A stretch of 64,000 bases of DNA, from positions 62,001 to 126,000 of the forward strand of contig VWYX01001232.1 in NCBI GenBank assembly GCA_013396525.1, given 5' to 3'. Position numbers and translations under genes: made by a program. Numbering within the stretch: the first letter of the stretch is position 1; each line of letters opens with the position of its first letter. Positions 43,159-53,062 of the stretch are shown one piece after another. The DNA comes from Chaetorhynchus papuensis (Eukaryota > Chordata > Aves > Passeriformes > Rhipiduridae). The notes below the pieces were generated by a model. The model saw only the letters and a program-made list of their open reading frames with translations, searched no databases and had not been told where the DNA came from.

Positions 43159-44372
43159 GGGCTGTCCCGCCGGCCACCGCATCCCCGGAGCGTCCTCACG
43201 GCCACCGCAGGGCCTCGGCATCCTCGCCCATCTCCGAGAGCCGCGGGCGCCAGCCAGCGCTTGGAAAGGAGGGGGAACCACGAGCAGGGCTGGCGTTTGT
43301 CCCCCGCGCTGCCATCACCGGGGACAGCGCGGCAGCCGGGCGCTCCCCGGGCTGGGACAGCCCCGAGCGGAGGGACCGGCCCGGGAGCAGCCACCGGCCG
43401 GCTGGCCGGGCTGGGGATGGACCGGCCGACATCCTATGGAAACCCCACCTACAGGAAAAGGGAGGACCGGGCTGGTACAATGCGGGGTGGGGGCTCGTGG
43501 GGCGGTGCGGGCCCAGCTGCAACAGGGTGCGGAAGTGCCCTCCGATCCCGGCCTGCGGGGACCGTCGCACTGTCACCTGCAGAGCACACTGCCCAGGTGT
43601 GATCCCTGCAGTCCCTGACCCACCACAAACCTCTTACGCTTCAGGAAGAAGTGACGGACTCCCGCTCCTGCCTTGACCCAAAGCCTTGTTCCCCCACTGT
43701 TCCATCTCAGACTTATTCCCATTCTGCCTAAATCCAAGGGCGATCCCTGCTCCTTGATCTGCCCTTGGAGGGCGATGTGCCCAAGTCCCCTTTCCCAGCA
43801 CAAGGCTTTTGATGATGTCACCGACTCCAGCTGGACACGCCAGAATGAGCAGTGGCCACATCAGACCCAGCCAGGAGGGCACGGGGCAAGGAGGGAGGCG
43901 CTGGCTGTGTCCGTTCAGGCCTCTCCCCATCCCTGCATCCGTCTGCCCCGGCCTCTCCCTGTCTTGGCACGTGCTCCATCCCAGCCTGGCTCAGCACTGG
44001 TGCCCCTGGCGTCACTCCTGCACCACCAAATCCCTTCTTGGCCTTAATTCAGCCCCTCGCCCCCAGCCCCCACCTTCAGGCTGCCCAGCTGTTGCACTGG
44101 TATCACCACAGCTGGCCAGCTGTGCACACCCAGGTAGCACAGCCTAAAGCTGTTCCATGTATTCCTCCTGAGCCTGAAGAGACCCTGGACCCCAGGCTGG
44201 GTTTACTTTGGTCTCGAGGTGTGGAATTTCCCTTGGCCGTCGTGGAGCATCCTCAAGGTGCGGTTGGAGCCCCACCAGCCACGTCACCTCTGTGTCCCCA
44301 CACCTTCCAGGCAGCCTCCAGCAGCCTTTGGTGTCCTGTGCCCACCTCGCCCTCTCCCGCTGCTTTTCCAGA
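43159..44372. promoter_or_regulatory. PCDH12: PCDH12 upstream region, CpG-rich at its start
   Basis: CpG density is high over the first exon 5' end and to about 43440, then falls. The transcription start is not determined. The minus-strand frame stays open to 43281. GGAA/TTCC ETS cores are present, but these are too common to call sites. Confidence 0.45.
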
Positions 44373-44482
44373 CTTGATGAGCACCCCCTGCACCCCCAAC
44401 CTATTCCCATCCCTCCCAGCTCCCCTCCAGGGGAGCTGGGAGGGATGGGAATAGGTTGGGGGTGCAGGGGGTGCCCATCAAG
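44373..44482. repeat. Near-perfect 110-bp palindrome (hairpin)
   Basis: Bases 44373-44426 are the reverse complement of 44429-44482, with a two-base centre (CC at 44427-44428). Every base pairs except position 44380 with 44475. The left arm begins with CTTGATGAGCACCCCCTGCA and the right arm ends with TGCAGGGGGTGCCCATCAAG. It could form a cruciform or long hairpin. A snap-back replication event or a library fold-back artefact could both produce it. Confidence 0.97.
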
Positions 44483-45540
44483 GTCAGGCTCCTGCATCGC
44501 TGCTGTCATCCCTTTTCTTTATTATGGTAAATTTTGAGGCCCCAAAGAGCAGCAAAATCAACCCCCAGTGCCACGAGCCGTCCCCTCAGCCGGGTCGGTG
44601 CCGCCGCTCAGCACAGCGGGAGGAGGGGACGGTGCCGCGGGGGGTGGCCGGAGCCCCGGTGCTATTCCTGGGCTCGGCCCCAGCTCCAGGTGACCTTTGC
44701 CAAGTCATTTCCCTGCTTTGTGCTCGCTCTTCCTCCCGCGCAGCCCGGGGCTCTCCCGGAGGGATGCTCCCGCTGGCTCCCGCTGGCTCCTGCTGCCCGC
44801 GGAGCTGCGGGTGGAGAGCCGGATGTCTCCGAGCCCCGTGCCCCGATTTTGGGAGGGGAGGTGGGAAGGCCACTTCCTTCTGCTGGGGAGGTTGTCCCTC
44901 CGCCTCGCGCCTTTTTAATGCTTTTCCTTTCCAAGGGGTGGAGCGGGACAGAAGAACCACGCTGGGACGTCACGAGGGAAAGGAAATAAATGTGATACCC
45001 CAGAGCTGGCGGGGGGAGGGGTTCCCCGAGGTGCCCTGCGTGGGGTTTCCTTCTCCCATCACCTCCCAATCCCACTGCAGAACAAGGCAATGTCCCCGAG
45101 TGCCCCGTGTTTAACCCACCACTGACACCGCAGGAGGTGAATTCCCCCCACACCAGCACCCACCTGCCACACCCCGCTCGCTGCCGTCCCCTCCCCTCAG
45201 CTGGGAGGATTCCAAACCTCCAAACCGCTCCTTTTCCTCCCCAAGACAGGGAGCAGGTGGGATTCTGATCACCAGTTCTCTCAGGGAAGGGCTGGGAGGA
45301 GAAGTCACTGTCACCGGGCTGTGACCCCCTGAGCACTGTCCCCAGCCGGGCTGTGCAGATCCCAGCGCTGGTGACAGGTCTGGCCTGCCCAGGAGGAGCT
45401 GGAGGAGCTCCTGCATGAATTATTTATGATTCTTCAGGGAGAAATCCCCACAGACCAGGCCTGTGACCCCCAGAACACTCCCAGCTGGCAGGAGGATGCT
45501 GCACAAGCATCGCTGAGCTGCAGATCAGCGCTGGGGAGGG
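44483..45540. other. Intergenic, GC-rich, nothing recognised
   Basis: A CpG-rich patch lies at about 44575-44850. No open frame has family similarity or splice context. Confidence 0.4.
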
Positions 45541-45702
45541 AGATGGACACAGGAATGCTGCAAGAAAAGAGGAAAGAAAAACGGGGTTGAGCTGAGATGG
45601 ACACGGGAATGCTGCAAGAAAAGAGGAAAGAAAAACGGGGTCGAGCTGAGATGGACACGGGAATGCTGCAAGAAAATAGGAAAGAAAAACGGGGTCGAGC
45701 TG
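45541..45702 (+). repeat. 54-bp minisatellite, three copies
   Basis: Units at 45541, 45595 and 45649, each starting 'agatggacac-ggaatgctgc' with an 'aagaaaagaggaaagaaaaa' purine part and 'cggggt-gagctg' end. The copies differ by only a few bases. 54 is divisible by three, so short open frames repeat 18 residues on both strands. No evidence of coding. Confidence 0.96.
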
Positions 45703-46284
45703 AGACTTGCCAGAAGCACAGGCAGGGAAATGAGATCTGGTGCGAAAAACAAAACGTGTCTCCTCCTGTTTCCTGTTCACACCCCGGCGGCTCCCAGCGC
45801 GCTTCAGGACCTCCATGGACAATGTGGGGCCTCTGAACACAGAATTCCCCTGCCAAGGTTTAGGCTGCACCTGAACCCTTTCATTTAAAGCTCACAAAGA
45901 GCCTCAGCCACATTCAGTTACTGCAGTGCTTCTTCAGCTCCTGCCTGCTGCTGTCGGTGCCCAGAGCAGCTGGAAATGCCATTTTCAGGAGTTCAAACCT
46001 GGCTCCTCTGCAGCTCAGCTGCTCCCCGGGCTCCAGAGCAGAGCCTGGGCACACGCCGAGCTCCCAGGGGTGCAGAGCTGTGCTGGAGGCACCGCTCTCC
46101 CTGTCCATCACAGGGCAGAGAGCAGCACCACCAGGCTGTTTCGAGCTCCACTGCACAGCTGGAGATCTTCAAACTTTGTCATTTTGGGCTGACACGGTGC
46201 TAGCCTGGGACCAGGAGCTGTGCCATGACACAGCAGGGAGCCAGGGGCAGCTTCAAATGAGAGGGAAGAGACTTCTTCAAATCT
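45703..46284. other. Intergenic, nothing recognised
   Basis: Unique sequence without a supported feature. Confidence 0.4.
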
Positions 46285-46700
46285 AATCATTTTCTCTGAT
46301 GAAGACAGGCTGAGAGCTGGGGGTGCCCACCTGGAGAAGGATCCAGGGAGAGCTCAGAGCCCCTTCCAGGGCCTAAAGGGGCTCCAGGAGAGCTGGAGAG
46401 GGACTGGGGACAAGGGATGGAGGGACAGGACACAGGGAATGGCTTCCCAGTGCCAGAGGGCAGGGCTGGATGGGATATTGGGAAGGAATTGTTCCCTGGG
46501 AGGGTGGGCAGGCCCTGGCACAGGGTGCCCAGAGTAGCTGTGGCTGCCCCTGGATCCCTGGCAGTGCCCAAGGCCAGGCTGGACACTGGGGCTGGGAGCA
46601 GCCTGGGACAGTGGAAGGTGTCCCTGCCATGGCAGGGGTGGGATGGGATGGTCTCTAAGTTCCCTTCCAAGCCAAATCATTCTGTGGTTCTATGATTCAA
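46285..46700 (+). repeat. CR1 LINE 3' end
   Basis: Starts around 'tttctctgatgaagacaggc', through 'ggatccagggagagctcaga', to the tail 'tctaagttcccttccaagcc' and 'attctgtggttctatgattc'. The terminal ATTCTGTG/GTTCTATG repeats are well kept. Confidence 0.93.
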
Positions 46701-46814
46701 AAAAACGTCAAAAGGAGAAGAGTTCAAAATGAGCACCATTGGTGATGCACCAAAGTTGGGCCTCACTGGGGTGCTCAGGGCTTATTTGGTCTCATCTCTG
46801 CTCTACAGCTGCTC

Positions 46815-47178
46815 CATGGGGTGGGAAGTGGTGTCCGAGGGCCAGGACACCGAGGCCACGGACACGGGAAGGGCCCTGAGGAGGGATGGGCTCCCCCAGG
46901 CTCAGCTCCACCTCAGAGAGGCTGCAAATGGAGATGGAGCAAGCACAGGCACGGCTGCTTCTCACCATTCCCCAGGGATCCTGAGGTCTATCCCGCAGCT
47001 GGAGCAGGCTCCCCAGGGAATGGGCACTGCCCCGGGGCTGCCAGAGCTCCAGGAGGGCTTGGACAGCGCTGCCAGGGATGCCCAGGCTGGGGTTGTTGGG
47101 GGGTCTGTGCAGGGCCAGGAGCTGGACTCAGTGATCCTTGTGGGTCCCAACTCTGGATATTCTGTGATTCTATGAATT
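46815..47178 (+). repeat. CR1 LINE 3' end (second subgroup)
   Basis: Contains 'ctggagcaggctccccaggg', 'ggttgttggggggtctgtgc' and the tail 'ggatattctgtgattctatg'. It is only about 115 bp beyond the previous copy, in the same orientation, but of the subgroup seen at 21362 and 23113. Confidence 0.92.
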
Positions 47179-47559
47179 TTCAGCCCGTCAAAGACAGCCT
47201 TTGCTCCCCCAGAAGTGTCACTGCCCTCTCAGCAGGACAACAATCCCTCCCTGAGCATGAGCTGTGTGAGGAGCTGGGTGCGGGTGCCGCTGCACGAGGG
47301 AGCCCAGAACCATCCCCAGCCGCCTGCAGGGACCTGGGAGGCTCCTGGGGCCCTTCCTCAGGAGGAAGGAGGTGATTTCCCCTCCCACACCGGGCACAGA
47401 GCTCTGCAAGATGTGGGGGGACCTTCTCTCGGGGGGTCTGGCTCTCCCTGAGCCCATCTTCTCCGTAAAACCGGCAGGTGCCGCTGGCCGAAGGTGACCG
47501 CGAGCCACCCGCTCCATCCTGGGCTGGGCTGCTCATCCTTCCCCATCCCCTGGCTGTCC
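47179..47559. other. Intergenic, nothing recognised
   Basis: Unique sequence leading into a CpG-rich patch. Confidence 0.4.
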
Positions 47560-47865
47560 CTGCGGGCTCCTCCGGCGGTGCCTTCCCGCAGCTCCCGGTG
47601 CCTGCCGAGGCCGGGCCGGGCCGGGGAAGGCGCTGTGCAGTTGGGTCCCTCCACCACGAGAGCCCACTGCTGCTCCGCGCTGCGCTCCGCCGCTGTCCCC
47701 GCCCGTGCCCAGCGCTGCCCGAGGGGCACGGGCTGCTGAGCCCCCCGGCTCTCCCCAGAGAGGGGCTGCGACCACCTTCACCCTTCCCCCCCGCGCCCCC
47801 AGCCCTGCAGGGAGGCTCCGGTGATGCTGCAGCTGCCTCTCCTCCGCGCTCAGCGGGTGCTCCGG
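47560..47865. promoter_or_regulatory. Orphan CpG-rich patch
   Basis: Dense CpG (for example 'gccgggccgggccggggaag' and 'gcgctgcgctccgccgctgt') between PCDH12 and the SMIM33-like gene, with no recognised coding exon next to it. It may be an intergenic CpG island or an unannotated noncoding promoter. Confidence 0.4.
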
Positions 47866-48005
47866 GTGCCTCCCTCAGTTTGGCACAGGTTTCGGGCGTT
47901 TCTCTCGGTTTTAGGGTCGTTGCTCTGAGTGCCTCCCTCAGTGTGGCAGTTTTCGGGCGTTTCTCTCTGTTTTGCAGGATTTTGGGGTGTCTCCCTCGGT
48001 TTTAC
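47866..48005 (+). repeat. Imperfect tandem repeat of about 60 bp
   Basis: Units begin at 47866, 47929 and 47987 with 'gtg[ct]ctccctc[ag]gt'. The first two continue with 'tttcgggcgtttctctc-gtttt' and the third is partial. Spacings are 63 and 58 bp. Confidence 0.8.
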
Positions 48006-49368
48006 ACGAATTGAGGCAACTCTGCAGCATCACAGACAGCACCTCCCCCAACCCCCGCTAAACCCTGCTCGGGAGGGTTATAAAGGTGCCTCCCCTCCTG
48101 CAGGGCAACACCTTAATTAGGAAGGCAATAAAAGGGGGTACAGGCGATCCCTGATCAGGACAGAGGTAATTAATTATTGATGCAGCAGCTCCTGAAAGCT
48201 TCCCCGGGCAGAAGCCTGGCTTTGAGCAGAGCAGCTCCTGCCTGCCGTGCCCCAGGAGCTGCCCTGCGCACAGGGGACGATAAGGAGAGTTATTGTTGCT
48301 CCGTGCTCAGAAAAGGATTATTATTGAGGAGGGGAAGAAAGTTACAAGTGAAGTAAATTGGGCCAGGCTGGGTGTTTGAATAGGCAGGAATAATGTTATG
48401 GTAATGTCATGCACGGCTCTGCTGCTCCAGGACCCTGACGAGGTTTATAAAGCCCGGTGCTACAAAAAGCAATTCTGTGAGCAGAGAGAGGCAGAGCTGG
48501 CCAAAGAGAAACGAGGAGAAGCTGTGAAAATGATGTTTTATTGTGTGGGAGAAAGCAGCGAGTTGAGATCTGACCCTTGATGTCCTTCTGGAGGAGAAAG
48601 CTGGCAGCATATTGTCACTCGCTTGTATGATTTAATTTGCTATTCTGAGTCTCGCTGTAATTTCTTTCCCGTGCTCCAAAAGCTTGTAGCGAAATTTCTG
48701 TTTGCAAATGAAACACACGGGAGAGCTCCCCAAGGCTGGGGCCTCAGCGCTGGAGCTTTGCAGAGACGGTGATGTCCTGCTGGCAGGATGGGAGCACGGG
48801 GCAAATCTGGGGGCACTGGAGCTCCCTCAGCACCACCACTCACTGCCAGGTTTATCTGAGTTTGGTTTGACACCCCGAAACACCCGAACAACAAGCCAGG
48901 GTGGGTTCCCTGTGCTGCTCAGGGTGAGTGATGGATCCGGGCCACAGCACACAGTGCCATCAATCAGACCTGCACGAGTCCCCAGCGGCTGCAAATCAAT
49001 GAGTGCCAGCAATAATTACCCGGTTTATCTTTCCCTTTATTAATATTTAGACGTTTTTAATCTTTTCTCTCTAAACACGAGGTTTCCCTGCTGTGGGTGT
49101 CCTTCAGAGGGAGCTGCCAGGAAAGCTCCTGTTCCTGCCATTAAAGGCTTTCTGCTGGACCGAGCTGCTCCCTGAGCTGCAGTGACACAGCCACCAAAGC
49201 TGGGGGACAACTCTGCTGCCTCACCCTGGGCGGGTGACACCGCCTGAGGTCCCCAAGAGGAGGGTGCAGCCTCTCTGGGGCCACACTGCAGATCTTGTGA
49301 TGGTCACATGGGGGTTTCTCCAGCTCTTGGTGTGGGTGGCCACAACCTACAGATGCCATTTAAAGAGA
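48006..49368. other. Intergenic, unique sequence
   Basis: AT-rich stretches around 48120-48420 and 48600-48720 contain TAATTA, GATAA and TTATT words and look like regulatory DNA, but conservation cannot be tested here. No gene is recognised. Confidence 0.4.
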
Positions 49369-49575
49369 TCATGGAATGGTTTGGGTTGGGAGGACCTCAA
49401 AGCCCATCCAGTGCCACCCCTGCCATGGGCAGGGACACCTCCCACTGTCCCAGGCTGCTCCAAGCCCCAGTGTCCAGCCTGGCCTTGGGCACTGCCAGGG
49501 ATCCAGGGGCAGCCACAGCTGCTCTGGGCACCCTGTGCTAGGGCCTGCCCACCCTCCCAGGGAGGATTTCTTAAT
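49369..49575 (-). repeat. CR1 LINE 3' end
   Basis: Starts 'catggaatggtttgggttgg', through 'ccatgggcagggacacctcc', to 'ctgcccaccctcccagggag'. Antisense, 5' truncated. Confidence 0.92.
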
Positions 49576-50396
49576 TAGGAGAAGTCCCTAGGGGGGATTA
49601 TCTCCTCAGGGGTGCTGTTAGGGTTGAACACATAGCAAACGAAGCCCTGTTTTGACATGCAAAGGGGAGCAGGACTCCCCGATTTCCAATGGAAATGACT
49701 GCCCTTATCTCCTGTAACACGGGCGTGGGAGAGCTGATAATGCCCTATCACCCCTGGAAAACAAACAGGAACAAAGTCAAAACAGAAAACAACCCTCCCA
49801 AAAAGTAATATAAATTATGTTTATTGTGGAAGCAAAAAAGTTTCCAGCAAGTCCAACCACTACCCAGCTTTAAAGCAAGAAAAGGGCTGGAAATAAGTGG
49901 GAGGAGGGATCCTGGAGCATCTGCCATGTCAGGAATACCCCCAGCACCTGGGGGAACAGGTAAAGCCCATCTCTTGTCCAGCTGTGCCCTCAGGGATCTG
50001 TGCCAGGGATCTGAGGGCAGACACAGACCCAGCTTTTCCAGAGTGGGAGAGGTGGGAGCTGTGTTCTGACTCCTGGGACTGTCCAGCAGAATAAATCCTT
50101 GTGGGGGACCCCAGAGGCTGCTCCATCCCCAGGCACGGCCCTCACCCAGGTCCTGCTTCCACCACGGGAGGAGAAACTGGGACTGAAGAGATCCCGGTGC
50201 CTCCAGCAGCAGAGACCCCAGGGCTGGACAGGGACCACGGTCTGGCACCCCCAGGAGCCTGCAGGGCTCAGGAGGCTTCACCTCTCCTGCTCCCTCGGGG
50301 CCACCTCAACAAGGCTCTCCCCAGGGTGAGGGAGCCACCTCAACACCACCCCACTGAGGGTGCCAACCCCTTGGGACAGCAGCCAGTGATGGGGAC
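49576..50396. other. Possible 3' region of the SMIM33-like gene
   Basis: The minus strand has AATAAA at 49825-49820 in an AT-rich setting, 1.7 kb past the SMIM33-like stop codon. It could be that gene's polyadenylation signal, giving a long UTR that includes the minisatellite at 50397. No nearer canonical signal was noticed. Confidence 0.3.
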
Positions 50397-50640
50397 AGAG
50401 AGTGACCACAGGGAGGGTGACCACAGTGAGAGTGACCACAGGGAGGGTGACCACAGGGAGGGTGAGCTCAGTGAGGGTGACCACAGGGAGGGTGACCACA
50501 GGGAGGGTGACCACAGTGAGAGTGACCACAGTGAGGGTGACCACAGGGAGGGTGACCCCAGGGAGAGTGAGCTCAGTGAGGGTGACCCCAGGGAGGGTGA
50601 CCCCAGGGAGGGTGACCCCAGGGAGGGTGAGCTCAGGTCT
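50397..50640 (+). repeat. 15-bp minisatellite, about 16 copies
   Basis: Unit 'ggtgaccacagggag' with variants 'agtgaccacagtgag', 'ggtgagctcagtgag' and 'ggtgaccccagggag' in a higher-order mix. Since 15 is a multiple of three and the unit has no stop, the frames stay open, giving artefactual pentapeptide repeats such as GDHRE and TGRVT. Confidence 0.97.
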
Positions 50641-51312
50641 CCCCATCCCTTTGCACAGCGATGCTGCAGGCTCTGCCCAGAGTCCCGTGAGCTTCCCCTC
50701 TGGTGCCAGCACCTCCAGATGTTCAGCCAGCTGTGACGTGTCATTATCACCTCCCCTGCCTCTGCTGTGTCACCGCTCTTCTCTCACCCACCTCCGCTGG
50801 GGACAGGACACGTTGTCCCCTGTCACTGGCTCCACCCCACACGGCATCAGGAGCTGCCTCCTCTCCCCTCCTCTCCCCTCCTCTGGCTGTTTTCCCGAGG
50901 GGCTGCAGGGGCTGGCAGGGACAGGACGATGTTCCAGCCCCTCAGTGGGGAAAAAGGGGCTGTGGCATGAGGCAAAGAGGGACTGGAGACTTCTCTGTGC
51001 CATATCAACAGTGTAATGAGGACACTGCATGTGGAAACATCTTTCACTGGAAAACAATTCCAGGTGATGCAACTTCCAGCTGCTGCCAAGGGGCCGAGCA
51101 CAGCCCCAGAGCTCCCCAGCTGGGGCAAGGACCAAGGCAGCTCTGCTGGCCACTCCCAGGCAGCATGGGACAGGTAAAACCAGGGCAGGTAAAACCAGAA
51201 GAGATGCTAAAGCTGTCCCACATAGGCTGAGCTCGGGCTGGGACCCAGCTCCTGCCTGGGGACAGCAGCACCCCTGGGCTGGACTTTGGGGGCCGGTGAT
51301 GGTCACTGAAGC
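50641..51312. other. Downstream of the SMIM33-like gene, unassigned
   Basis: No gene is recognised. Possibly 3' UTR of the SMIM33-like gene. Confidence 0.35.
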
Positions 51313-51440
51313 TCCTGGCTGAGCATTCCTGGGGCCAGACACATCCTGGGGAGCTGCGGCCTCTGAGGTCACTGCAGGGACCCTGAGGCACCTGGCTGAG
51401 CATTCCTGGGGCCAGACACGTCCTGGGGAGATGCAGGTCC
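51313..51440 (+). repeat. Direct repeat, 77-bp spacing
   Basis: 'cctggctgagcattcctggg' followed by 'gccagacac[ag]tcctggggag' occurs at 51314 and again at 51391. It is a partial tandem duplication about 100-230 bp beyond the stop codon of the SMIM33-like gene. Confidence 0.9.
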
Positions 51441-51542
51441 CCGTGAGGGCAGCGCCGAGTCCCGGGATACCTGAACATCCCAGCCACTACTTTTCCAGTG
51501 GGACACGTCCCTTGAGCCCTGCCCAGGTGGCCCAGGGCCGTG

Positions 51543-51953
51543 TCACAGGTAGGTGATCTCGATGACGTTGGGCTCAGCGCTGCCATGGGGAAGGTGATGG
51601 TTGCAGGAGCAGTGGCAGCTCACGCCAGCCGAGGCCATGCCGGGCAGATCCCGGCCCGGCAGCTTCCCGTGGGAGTCCAGCTGCCGCCAGTCCGTGAGGA
51701 GCACGCCGCCGTCCATGTGCTGGGGCATGGGCTCGTGGTACAGGGTGATCTGCACCGTGCGCAGCTGGGGCCCATAGTGCACCACCAGGATGATGAACAC
51801 GGCCAGCAGCACGAAGACGGCCACGATCACCGAGATCATGGGCAGCGCGTCCGATCTCTTGGTCACGCTCTTGACGACGGAGACGGGGGTGAAGGTGGCC
51901 ACGTCCTGGGGCTCGGGCTGTCTCAGCTGGCTGCCGGGCACCGAGGCGTTCAT
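51543..51953 (-). CDS. SMIM33: Small single-pass membrane protein, SMIM33-like
   Basis: A 136-aa product in a single coding exon. It has a polar N-terminus without signal peptide (NAS sequon at 2-4), one hydrophobic helix at about 39-59 (MISVIVAVFVLLAVFIILVV), then HYGPQL and a cytoplasmic-type or lumenal tail with DGGVLLTDWR (81-90), and the end VIEITYL. From memory, human SMIM33 has the same plan and closely similar helix, HFGP, DGG-x-L-x-x-WR and E-x-T-x-L end. Its human neighbour is ECSCR, as here. Function is unknown. The tail holds a Cys/His cluster (CHCSCNHH at 113-120). A splice acceptor (CTGTCGCAG, exon start 51969) sits 16 bp upstream of the ATG, so the 5' UTR begins in another exon. 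Confidence 0.78.
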   Translation of the reverse strand: MNASVPGSQLRQPEPQDVATFTPVSVVKSVTKRSDALPMISVIVAVFVLLAVFIILVVHYGPQLRTVQITLYHEPMPQHMDGGVLLTDWRQLDSHGKLPGRDLPGMASAGVSCHCSCNHHLPHGSAEPNVIEITYL

Positions 51954-52439
51954 GGCTCAGCGGGGTCACCTGCGACAGGGACACGGGGGGTGACCACCGA
52001 GCAGAGCCCGTCCCTGTCCCTATCTCCCGCCCTCGGGCCCGCAGCTCCTGCCCGCGCTCGCAGCTGCCAGGGAATGGGATGATCCCAGAAGTGTTCCCTC
52101 CCTCGGGCTCGCAGCGCAGGATCAAATTTGGTGGTTAGGTCCGGGGCTGCAGGATGAGGCGGTGCCCTGCATCCCCGTGTCCTGAGCACCTTCGGGCACC
52201 GCACCTGGCTCTTGTGGGGAGCCCTCCGCCCTCCCCTCTCCCCCCTCAGCCCCACGGTGCTGATCCAGGACCAAACCCCACGGGGACCTCCCGGGGGGAC
52301 CCAACCCCGTAAATCGTCCCCTGCCAGGGGCAAGATCCCGTGGGAGCCAGCCCGGGTGGGAGCAGGGGGCAGTGGGAGAGGAAGGAAGGAAGGAAGGAGA
52401 GCCCTGCCAGCCCCACGGGGTACCTGGGCGTCCCTGCTG

Positions 52440-52700
52440 CCTGAGAATCATCGTCTCCAGCGGCGGGGCTGGCAGCTGCCGGCGGGGCGAGCAGGACGAG
52501 CTGCGGGCTGGCTCTCCGGGGAAGGTGCAGCCAGACTCACCTCGGAAGCTGCCACGTCACGGCCCGGCCCCGCAGCCGCCGGGACTCCCCGGGGCACACG
52601 AGGAAGCGCCGGCTCATCCCGCGGGCAGCGCTGCCCCCGGCCCTGCCCGCTGCCACATCAGCGCTGCCGGCCCTGCCCGCGACCCTCCTGTCCCCTGCTG
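52440..52700 (-). promoter_or_regulatory. SMIM33: CpG island, probable SMIM33-like promoter and first exon
   Basis: CpG-dense patch upstream of the SMIM33-like gene. On the minus strand a perfect GTGAGT donor begins at 52540, after '...cagcttccgag'. It could end a noncoding first exon spliced to the acceptor at 51970. A second possible donor (GTACCC) follows an ATG exon near 52450; its frame runs to a stop before the real start, so it would be an upstream ORF. Confidence 0.5.
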
Positions 52701-52989
52701 CGGGACAAGGGCCCTTTTGTCCGGGGACAAGCACCCTCCCCCCTTCGGCTGCAGGAAACCTCCCTCCTGCCACCGGCGGGGCGTGAGAATGCCATGTGGC
52801 GAAGGGACGGGTGTAGAAAATCGCCGTTGTGCCCGTGAGCTCTTTGCAGAGCCCGGCACGGTGAGCCCGGGCCGTGCTCCGGGCTGGAAGGGCCCTGTCC
52901 CGAGGGGCGGCACAGCCCAGGGGGGATTGTCCCTGCCGGGGGTCTCATTTGCCAGCACGGCTGTGGGGGGAGTCCGTGGGGAGCTCTGG
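52701..52989. other. Between the divergent SMIM33-like and ECSCR-like genes
   Basis: Nothing is recognised beyond the edge of the CpG island. Confidence 0.4.
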
Positions 52990-53062
52990 ATGCTTTGGGC
53001 CTCCAGCCCAATGGTTGGACTCGATGATTTTGGAGGCTTTTCCAACCTAAAGGATTGTGTGA
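52990..53062 (+). repeat. CR1 tail fragment
   Basis: 'atggttggactcgatgattt' followed by 'tggaggcttttccaacctaa' and 'aggattgtgtgacc' is the last roughly 70 bp of a CR1 of an older subfamily. Confidence 0.85.

Noticed and set aside
42499..43618. Long plus-strand frames opposite PCDH12 exon 1
   Set aside because: They are shadows of the conserved minus-strand gene in GC-rich DNA, with no homology of their own.
50397..50640. CRISPR-like array
   Set aside because: The units are 15 bp with no spacers, and the genome is that of a bird. It is a minisatellite.
50101..50736. Repetitive protein with SDHREG or TGRVT repeats
   Set aside because: A 15-bp minisatellite with no stop in the unit opens frames on both strands; no conserved flanks or splice signals.
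52122..52451. N-terminal coding exon for the SMIM33-like gene starting MILRQQGRPG
   Set aside because: If spliced to the acceptor at 51970 the frame runs to a TGA overlapping the real ATG, so it could only be an upstream ORF.
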